A stretch of 59,245 bases of DNA from an uncultured Archangium sp. (GTDB lineage Bacteria > Myxococcota > Myxococcia > Myxococcales > Myxococcaceae). Below are positions 53,139-59,245 of the stretch, one piece after another. A program made the position numbers and the translations under genes. Within the stretch, counting starts at the first letter, position 1; every line of letters starts with the position of its first letter. The notes below the pieces were generated by a model. It was not told the origin of the DNA. It did no database searches and saw only the letters and a program-made list of their open reading frames with translations. The stretch is from contig CAIVGN010000231.1 in the NCBI GenBank assembly GCA_903905455.1, positions 1-59,245 of the forward strand. Direction: 5' to 3'.

Positions 53139-53258
53139 GGGTCCTGCCCTGAGCAAGCCCTGATCCGCTCGGAAGACCGTGGATCTGCTGGAACACCCAC
53201 GGGTCATCGTCGACGGGCGTGTCACCCCAAACGCCGGAAAATCGGCCTTTTGCACCCC

Positions 53259-53288
53259 TTGACGTACCTCTCCTGACACCCGTATGGG
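53259..53288 (+). promoter_or_regulatory. Candidate promoter of the adhesin gene
   Basis: TTGACG (53259-53264, 5 of 6 to the -35 consensus), 18-base spacer, then TATGGG (53283-53288) as a weak -10. It lies 30 bases before the proposed TTG start at 53318, which has GGGAG at good distance. It would drive the adhesin and the coupled TSP3-OmpA gene. Confidence 0.4.
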
Positions 53289-53317
53289 CAGTTGCCGACC
53301 TCACCCCGGGAGCCATT

Positions 53318-56300
53318 TTGCGCGCCTTCGCTTTTGCAGTGCTGGTCCTCTTGCCGGCTATCGCGTCTGGACAGGTCGTCATCAACCCCAGCGGAGGCAC
53401 GGGCTCGACCAACGGAATCAAGCTGACCATCGGCGCCACGGGGCAGATCCAGGTGCTGCGCAACGGCACGGGGCAGCTGTACAGCCCCACCGGCACCGCC
53501 GGGGCGACCACCAACAGCAGCATGACCAACGGCGTGTTCCTCGCCGTGGGCAGCACGGTCACGGGCCCCGCGAACTTCGCGACGGTGGCGAGCACCGGGG
53601 TCACCTTGCAGGCGTGGACGCCGATCTCCAACTCGGTCACCCCGCAGGGCAACAGCGGCACGGGCACCACGGTGCTGCGGGCGACGGTCGCCGCGCGCAA
53701 CTACGACCTGACCATCACGTGGCAGTACACCTACCCCAACGACTTCGTCATCGTGACGCACTCGTTGCTCATCCCCACGGGGAACACGGCGACGGTGCGG
53801 CTCTACCACGTGGCCGACGCGTACCTCGGCGGCGACGACTACGGCCCGAGCTTCTTCTCCATCGGCCCGCCGGCGATCGTCGGCGGCTACCGGCCGGCGA
53901 GCAACATCGTCGAGGCCTGGCGCTACCGCGCGGGCATCAACTGGACGGGCTACTTCGCGGGCCTCTACTCGTGCCTCTTCAACGACACGAACTGCCCCGT
54001 GGGCCAGGTGAACTCGGTCAACTCGGCGGGCACCTTCACCAACTACATCGAGCCGACCACCGTCGACAACTCGTTCGGCATCATGTGGAACTTCGGCGCC
54101 GCGCCCGGCACCTACGTCTCGCAGAACGACCTGACGTTCTATTCGTACCAGCCGCAGGTCTCGAAGCGCTTCGGCACCACGGTGATCACCGCGCCCGCTT
54201 CGACCACCCTCACCTTCACCGTGGACAACGTGCCCGGCGCGCTGCCCCAGACCAACCTGGGCTTCACCGACACCTTCCCCGCGGGCCTGGTGATGGCCAA
54301 CAGCACGGTGACCAACAGCTGCGGCGGCTCGGTCACCACCTCGGCCGGCGGGGCCATCGCGGCGGGCAGCACCTCGGTGAAGCTGGCGGGCGGCGGCTTC
54401 GCCCAGGGCGGCACGCGGTGCACCGTGGTGGTCAACGTCACCTCGGCCTCCGCGGGCGCCTACGTCAACGGCACCGCGAACATCTCGGGCCTCTCGGTCA
54501 TCGAGAACCAGGTCACCGACCAGACGCTCTCGGTGGTGATGGGCTCACCGGTCGTCACGCTCGACGACCCGGGCACCATCAACGCGGCGAACGCCACGGC
54601 CTACCGCGTGTCGGGCACCTGCCAGGACACCAACGGGGTGGTCACGGTCAACGTCGGCACGCTGATGACCACCACCCCCTGCAGCCTCAACACCTTCTCC
54701 ACCACGCTGTCGGTGGCGAGCCTCTCCGACGGGTCGGGCATCGTGGTCAAGGCGGCGCAGACCAACGGCGGCACCGGCACCGACTCGGCGAGCACCTCGA
54801 AGGACACCATCGCCCCGGCCATGCCCGCGATCACCTCGCCGGCGGGCGGCAGCTTCCTCAACACCGCGACGCCCACGCTGACCGGTACCGGCGAGGTGGG
54901 CACCACGGTGCGCGTCTTCGCCGGCCCCAGCGAGATTTGCAGCGCCGTGGTCTCGCCCGCGGGCACCTGGAGCTGCCTGACGGCGATGCAGGCCGACGGC
55001 ATCTACTCGCTGACCGCGCGGGCCACCGACCCCGCGGGCAACAGCGGCAGCACCTCGCCGGGCCGCACCGTCACCATCGACACCCTGGTGCCGGCGGCCC
55101 CGGCCATCACCAACCCCGCCGCCGGGGCCACCGTCGCGCCCAACCCGTCGGTCTCGGGCACGGCCGAGGCGCTGGCCAACGTGCTGGTCTTCGAGGGCAC
55201 CACGCAGCTGTGCAGCACGCCTTCCGACGCGTCGGGCCAGTGGAGCTGTCCCACCTCGCTGGGCATCGGCTCGCACTCCATCGTGGCCCGGCAGATCGAC
55301 CGCGCGAACAACAGCGGCCCCAACTCCGGCGCCCGGGCCTTCACCGTGGCCAGCGTGCCCACCGTGACCCTCGACACCCCGGGGCCGGTCAACGCGGCGA
55401 ACGTCAACTCGTACCCCGTCGCCGGGGCCTGCACCACGGCCGCGGGCACGGTCACCGTGCGCGTGGGCTCGGTCACCGTGAGCTCCATCGCCTGCACCGG
55501 GGCGCGCTTCTCGACCACCGTGGCGGCCAACCCCAACGCCGACGGCGCAGCGCTGGTGCTCTCGGCGTCGCAGACCAACGCCACCGGCACCGGCACCGAC
55601 ACGCGCAGCACGGTGAAGGACACCGTCGCGCCGGCCACGCCCACCATCACCGCGCCGCTCGACATGAGCTTCAGCAACACCACCACCCCGACCTTCACCG
55701 GCGGCGGCGAGGCGGGCAGCACGGTGCGCGTCAGCCGCGGCGGCATCGAGCTGTGCAGCACCGTGGTGCCCAGCTCCGGCCAGTGGGCGTGCACCTCGTC
55801 GGTGCTCCTGCCGGGCGTGGTGACCGTGTCGGCGCAGGCCACCGACCCCGCGGCCAACACCTCGGGCGTCTCGCCGCAGCGCAGCTTCACCATCGACACC
55901 CAGGCGCCGCCCTCGCCCATCGTGAGCACCCCCACCACCAACGCCTCGGTGGCGCCGCAGCCGGCGCTCACCGGCACCGCCGAGCCGTTCGCCACGGTGA
56001 GCGTCTTCGAAGGCGCCGCCCTGGTGTGCTCGGTCACCGCCGACGGCACCGGCGCGTGGACCTGCAACACGGTGCTCGGCTCGGGCCCGCACACCGTGGT
56101 GGCCCGGCAGACCGACCGCGCCGGCAACGTCTCGCTGGACTCGTCGCCGCGCAGCTTCAACGTCGAGGGCCTGCCCAACGTGCTGCTCAACACCCCCACC
56201 GACATCACCGGCCCCAACGCGGCGGCCTACGTGGTGACCGGCGCCTGCACCGTCAACGCGGGGAGCGTGTCGGTCAGCGTCGGGCTGAGCAGCACCATGG

Positions 56301-57118
56301 TGCCCTGCGCGGGCGGCATGTTCTCCGCGACGATGGACGTGCGCGCGCTGCCAGACGGGGCGATGGTCACGGTGCGCGCGGCGCAGACCACGGCCGCCGG
56401 CACCGGCGCCGACACCCGCGTGGTGCGCAAGGACGCCACCGCGCCCACGGGCACCGCGGTGACCCAGCCGGGCCCCAACACCGTCACCACCAACGCCACG
56501 CCCCCGCTGGGCGGCACCGCGGAGCCGGGCTCCACGGTCACCGTCTACGTCAACGGCCACGTGGTCGGCACCACCACCGCCAACGCGAGCGGCGTGTGGG
56601 CCTTCACTCCGCCCACGCCCATCGCCGACGGCACCTACGTGGTGACCGCCTCGGCCCGCGACGCGGCCGGCAACGAGGGGCCCCAGAGCACGGGCCCCAC
56701 CTTCACCATCGACAGCGCCGCGCCCGAGACGCCGTTCATCGTGAGCCCCGAGAACAACTCCACCGTCGACGACGATGCGCCGCTCGAGGTCGACGGCGTG
56801 GCCGAGCGGCGGAGCACCGTGACCCTCTACGTGGACGGCGTGGCGGTGGGCACCGCCACCACCGACGCCGACGGTCACTTCGTCTACCTGCTCGACCCCG
56901 CGACGCTGGGTGACGGGGCGCACGTGCTCGAGGCCGAGGCGCGCGACGCCGCGGGCAACACCAGCCCCCGGTCGGCGCAGGTGCACGTCACGGTGCGCAA
57001 GGTCGACGAGCGCTTCGCCGGGAAGGGCCTCATCTCCTGCAGCTCCACCGGCGGGCTCGAGTGGTGGGCGGTGCTGGCGTTGCTCACGGTGGCGCGTCGT
57101 CGCGAGGTGCGGTCGTGA
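53318..57118 (+). CDS. Secreted repeat-rich surface protein with C-terminal MYXO-CTERM-like anchor
   Basis: A 1266-residue exported protein. TTG 53318 is preferred over GTG 53219, because GGGAG lies 5 bases upstream and the signal peptide (RAFAFAVLVLLPAIASG) then begins at the N-terminus. A ~270-residue N-terminal beta domain is followed by a DUF11-like domain (LTFTVDNVPGALPQTNLGFTDTF). About 2.5 super-repeats of ~270 residues follow, each opening like TLDxPGxINAANxxxY and containing Ig-like units (TGTGEVGTTVRVF, DPAGNSGSTSPGRTVTIDT). The end has Cys-Ser-Ser, a hydrophobic segment (EWWAVLALLTVA) and Arg-Arg-Arg, like MYXO-CTERM tails. A role in adhesion is inferred. Confidence 0.88.
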   Translation: MRAFAFAVLVLLPAIASGQVVINPSGGTGSTNGIKLTIGATGQIQVLRNGTGQLYSPTGTAGATTNSSMTNGVFLAVGSTVTGPANFATVASTGVTLQAWTPISNSVTPQGNSGTGTTVLRATVAARNYDLTITWQYTYPNDFVIVTHSLLIPTGNTATVRLYHVADAYLGGDDYGPSFFSIGPPAIVGGYRPASNIVEAWRYRAGINWTGYFAGLYSCLFNDTNCPVGQVNSVNSAGTFTNYIEPTTVDNSFGIMWNFGAAPGTYVSQNDLTFYSYQPQVSKRFGTTVITAPASTTLTFTVDNVPGALPQTNLGFTDTFPAGLVMANSTVTNSCGGSVTTSAGGAIAAGSTSVKLAGGGFAQGGTRCTVVVNVTSASAGAYVNGTANISGLSVIENQVTDQTLSVVMGSPVVTLDDPGTINAANATAYRVSGTCQDTNGVVTVNVGTLMTTTPCSLNTFSTTLSVASLSDGSGIVVKAAQTNGGTGTDSASTSKDTIAPAMPAITSPAGGSFLNTATPTLTGTGEVGTTVRVFAGPSEICSAVVSPAGTWSCLTAMQADGIYSLTARATDPAGNSGSTSPGRTVTIDTLVPAAPAITNPAAGATVAPNPSVSGTAEALANVLVFEGTTQLCSTPSDASGQWSCPTSLGIGSHSIVARQIDRANNSGPNSGARAFTVASVPTVTLDTPGPVNAANVNSYPVAGACTTAAGTVTVRVGSVTVSSIACTGARFSTTVAANPNADGAALVLSASQTNATGTGTDTRSTVKDTVAPATPTITAPLDMSFSNTTTPTFTGGGEAGSTVRVSRGGIELCSTVVPSSGQWACTSSVLLPGVVTVSAQATDPAANTSGVSPQRSFTIDTQAPPSPIVSTPTTNASVAPQPALTGTAEPFATVSVFEGAALVCSVTADGTGAWTCNTVLGSGPHTVVARQTDRAGNVSLDSSPRSFNVEGLPNVLLNTPTDITGPNAAAYVVTGACTVNAGSVSVSVGLSSTMVPCAGGMFSATMDVRALPDGAMVTVRAAQTTAAGTGADTRVVRKDATAPTGTAVTQPGPNTVTTNATPPLGGTAEPGSTVTVYVNGHVVGTTTANASGVWAFTPPTPIADGTYVVTASARDAAGNEGPQSTGPTFTIDSAAPETPFIVSPENNSTVDDDAPLEVDGVAERRSTVTLYVDGVAVGTATTDADGHFVYLLDPATLGDGAHVLEAEARDAAGNTSPRSAQVHVTVRKVDERFAGKGLISCSSTGGLEWWAVLALLTVARRREVRS
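54545..56990 (+). repeat. Large internal tandem repeats in the adhesin gene
   Basis: Three units of about 810 bases start near 54545, 55361 and 56179. Each begins with a similar protein block (TLDDPGTINAANATAY, TLDTPGPVNAANVNSY, LLNTPTDITGPNAAAY), followed by an Ig-like pair. The third unit has diverged most in its second half (PGPNTVTTNATPPLGGTAEPG). Confidence 0.6.
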
Positions 57119-58890
57119 AGCAGCTCGTCGCGCTGGTGGTGCTCCTCGCGTCGGTGGCCTCGGCGCAGCAGGCCCAGCCGCTGCCCGCGTTTTCCCTGAG
57201 CCGCTTCACCCTCAACGACGGCGGGAAGGGCGGGCTCGCGGCGGCGACCGGCGACCTCCTGCCCATGCACCGCTTTCGCGCGACCCTGGGCATCCACTAC
57301 GAGAACAACCCGCTCGTCTACTACCGCGACAACAAGGCGGTGGGCTCGCTGGTGGCGCACCGGGCGCAGCTGCACCTGGGCCTGGGCTTCGGCATCACCT
57401 CGTGGCTGCAGGTGACCGGCGAGCTGGCGATGGTGGTGGCGCAGACCGGCGACGACCTGACGCAGCTGGCGGGCACCACGTCCCCCGACGGGGTGGGCCT
57501 GGGTTCGCCCCGCCTCGCCCTGCGGGTGGGCATCCTCTCGCAGCGCAGCGGTGGGCTGGCGGCCGACATGCCCCTCGACCTGGCGCTCCAGGTCGGCCTG
57601 GCCCTGCCCTTCGGCGTGGGCAACGCGCTCAACGTGGAGCACGGGTGGAACGTGGTGCCCCAGCTCTCGCTGGGCCACGACTTCGGCTCGGTGCGCTTCG
57701 GCGGCGAGGTCTCGGCGCTCATTCGTGACGGCGCGGCGCTGACGGCCGACACGCAGCGCGACACCGTGGGCAGCCAACTGGGCCTGCGCGCGCTGGTGGC
57801 GAGCACCGGCGACGGAGCCCGCTTCGAGGGGTCGTTTCACACGCTGGTGGCGCTGACCGGCACCGCGGCCCCGGGCTTCGAGCTGCTGGGTGGCGTGCGC
57901 GTGCCGGTGGGCCCGCTGGAGCTGTTCGCGCTCGGGGGCCCCGGCTTCGGGAGCCTGCCCGGCACGCCGACCTTCCGCGTGTTTGCCGGCGTGGGCATCA
58001 AGCCGCAGGCCGAGAAGTGCGAAGCGGGCCAGGCCCACGCGCCGGCCGACTGTCCCGAGCTCGACGACGATCGCGACGGGCTCAAGAACCGGGTCGACCG
58101 CTGCCCGCTCGAGCCGGAGGACGCCGACCAGTTCGAAGACGAAGACGGCTGCATCGACCCCGACAACGATCGCGATCGCGTGCCCGACGTCGAAGACAAG
58201 TGCCCCATCGAGCCCGGCCCGAAGTCGAACAACGGCTGCCCGGTGCGCGCACGCGACAACGACAACGACGGGACGCCCGACCTGCAGGACCGCTGCCCGA
58301 CCATTCCCGGCCCCAAGGACCGCGGCGGCTGCCCCATCAAGGACCAGGACCTCGACGGCATCGAAGACGAGCTCGACGCCTGCCCCACCGAGGCCGGGGT
58401 CAAGGAACGCAAGGGCTGCCCGGTCAAGGACCGCGACGCCGACACCGTGGAAGACGCGCGCGACAACTGCCCCGACGTGAAGGGCACGCCGGAGAACCAG
58501 GGCTGCCCCGCCGAAGAGAAGCAGCTGGTGATCATCACCGTGGACAAGCTGGTGATCACCGACAAGGTCTACTTCGCGACGGCCAAGGCGACGATCTTGC
58601 CGGTCTCGTTCCCGCTGCTCAACCAGGTGGCCGCGGTGCTCCGCTCGCACCCGGAGATCCCGATGATCACCGTCGAGGGTCATACCGACGACCAGGGCAG
58701 CGCGAAGTTGAACCGCAAGCTCTCGCTCAACCGGGCCAAGGCGGTGGTGGCGTACCTCGAGCACCAGGGCGTCGACGGCTCGCGGCTCAACGCCATGGGC
58801 TACGGCCCGGACCGCCCGGCTGACAGCAACAAGACCGACGTCGGCCGCGCCAACAACCGGCGCGTGGAGTTCATCATCGAGCGGAAGTAG
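57115..58890 (+). CDS. OmpA-family outer-membrane protein with TSP type-3 repeats
   Basis: A 591-residue protein. The GTG at 57115 overlaps the adhesin stop by 4 bases. A signal peptide (KQLVALVVLLASVASAQ) is followed by a beta-barrel-like region (about 20-300), then five Asp-rich thrombospondin type-3 repeats (about 302-465: DDDRDGLKNRVDRCP, DNDRDRVPDVEDKCP and so on), which bind calcium. The C-terminal OmpA domain (about 475-591) has 'VEGHTDDQGSAKLNRKLS', holding peptidoglycan through its Asp and Arg. The coupled adhesin may be displayed with it. Confidence 0.92.
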   Translation: MKQLVALVVLLASVASAQQAQPLPAFSLSRFTLNDGGKGGLAAATGDLLPMHRFRATLGIHYENNPLVYYRDNKAVGSLVAHRAQLHLGLGFGITSWLQVTGELAMVVAQTGDDLTQLAGTTSPDGVGLGSPRLALRVGILSQRSGGLAADMPLDLALQVGLALPFGVGNALNVEHGWNVVPQLSLGHDFGSVRFGGEVSALIRDGAALTADTQRDTVGSQLGLRALVASTGDGARFEGSFHTLVALTGTAAPGFELLGGVRVPVGPLELFALGGPGFGSLPGTPTFRVFAGVGIKPQAEKCEAGQAHAPADCPELDDDRDGLKNRVDRCPLEPEDADQFEDEDGCIDPDNDRDRVPDVEDKCPIEPGPKSNNGCPVRARDNDNDGTPDLQDRCPTIPGPKDRGGCPIKDQDLDGIEDELDACPTEAGVKERKGCPVKDRDADTVEDARDNCPDVKGTPENQGCPAEEKQLVIITVDKLVITDKVYFATAKATILPVSFPLLNQVAAVLRSHPEIPMITVEGHTDDQGSAKLNRKLSLNRAKAVVAYLEHQGVDGSRLNAMGYGPDRPADSNKTDVGRANNRRVEFIIERK

Positions 58891-58947
58891 TTCCCGCTCG
58901 GGGTCGGCGCCGACATGTGCGCGCGCGTAGGCGGGCCCTCAAAGGGC

Positions 58948-58975
58948 TTGTCTGGTGGATCGCCGCGCCTAAATT
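58948..58975 (+). promoter_or_regulatory. Candidate promoter of the collagen-like lipoprotein gene
   Basis: TTGTCT (58948-58953) and TAAATT (58970-58975), spacer 16, each 4 of 6 to the sigma-70 consensus, 46 bases before the ATG at 59021, which has GGAG. A perfect 12-base palindrome GTCGGCGCCGAC (58903-58914) lies between it and the OmpA gene; without a T tract it is not a good terminator. Confidence 0.4.
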
Positions 58976-59020
58976 CCCCCCGCCGGCAAGCGGCCGTCTC
59001 ATTTCCCCACTGGAGAACTC

Positions 59021-59245
59021 ATGAAGCGTCTGATGGCGTTGTGCGTAATTTCGATGCTCGCGGCCTGCGGCCCGGGCGAGCAGGGCCCCGAGGGACCTGC
59101 AGGTGCGACGGGCGCAGCGGGTCCTGCTGGCGCGGCTGGCACGCCCGGGACGAACGGCACGAATGGGTCCGACGGCGCGACGGGCGCGACGGGCGCGACG
59201 GGCGCGACGGGCGCGACGGGCGCGACGGGCGCGACGGGCGCGACG
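59021..59245 (+). CDS. Collagen-like lipoprotein, 3' part cut by window edge
   Basis: The first 75 codons of a lipoprotein: signal [13 protein letters not shown], lipobox LAAC, then Gly-X-Y triplets from the start of the mature part ([22 protein letters not shown]), changing to [10 protein letters not shown] and pure Gly-Ala-Thr. The collagen-like region continues past the window end, so length and C-terminal domain are unknown. Bacterial collagen-like stalks form trimers on the cell surface. Confidence 0.85.
   Translation, partial: MKRLMALCVISMLAACGPGEQGPEGPAGATGAAGPAGAAGTPGTNGTNGSDGATGATGATGATGATGATGATGAT
59174..59245 (+). repeat. 9-base tandem repeat GGCGCGACG, eight copies to window end
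   Basis: Eight perfect copies of the 9-mer encode (Gly-Ala-Thr)8 within the collagen-like lipoprotein. The array runs off the window, so the copy number is a minimum. Being a multiple of three, length change keeps the frame. Confidence 0.9.

Overview
The window is about 70% GC and looks like a chromosomal segment of a myxobacterium (Myxococcota, probably Cystobacterineae). The evidence is the strong G/C bias at third codon positions, the many lipoproteins rich in Asp-Ala-Gly and Asp-Gly-Gly, a MYXO-CTERM-like C-terminal tail, and the thrombospondin-3/OmpA and collagen-like surface proteins. The genus is not resolved from the sequence. No rRNA, tRNA, CRISPR, IS element or phage gene was recognised.

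Layout. (1) 1-5155: a partial gene and a double-GNAT acetyltransferase on opposite strands, then a methyltransferase and a three-gene run encoding a serine hydrolase, a lipoprotein and a membrane protein. (2) 5205-19140: a respiratory super-cluster on the minus strand. It reads cytochrome c, aa3-type oxidase subunits II, I, III and IV, a second subunit III, a tiny Cys-containing membrane protein, a SCO1-like copper protein, and then alternative complex III (actA-B-C-D-E-F), and it ends in a clear intrinsic terminator. ACIII would oxidise menaquinol and pass electrons through cytochrome c domains to the oxidase next to it. (3) 19302-25625: envelope proteins (Cys-rich lipoprotein, TolB-like protein, Skp chaperone) and a 73-residue protein resembling sigma-70 region 2, with an inverted repeat in the divergent promoter region. 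(4) 25642-32714: a translationally coupled pair made of an Hsp90-like (GHKL) ATPase and a 1837-residue protein. The large protein has a degenerate GHKL-like N-terminus and about six copies of a ~215-residue module, a sacsin-like layout. (5) 32902-41938: a split and chimeric TolB-like/lipoprotein gene, a three-domain adenosine deaminase-SLOG-Nudix protein, a VapBC module and a phospholipase D. (6) 42018-53138: a lysophosphatidate acyltransferase, a CoA-disulfide reductase with rhodanese domain, a diguanylate cyclase, a murein endopeptidase, a ferritin-like protein, a decayed beta-glucosidase, a chemoreceptor and a membrane-anchored carbonic anhydrase. (7) 53259-59245: a secreted repeat protein with a C-terminal anchor, coupled to a TSP3-OmpA protein and followed by a collagen-like lipoprotein cut by the window edge.

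The best candidates for an undescribed system are the Hsp90-like ATPase plus giant repeat protein (25642-32714) and the deaminase-SLOG-Nudix fusion (35543-38077). Both are assigned from motifs read by eye and no database search was possible. Gene packing is tight, with many ATGA/GTGA overlaps, and no gene-free stretch exceeds 200 bases.
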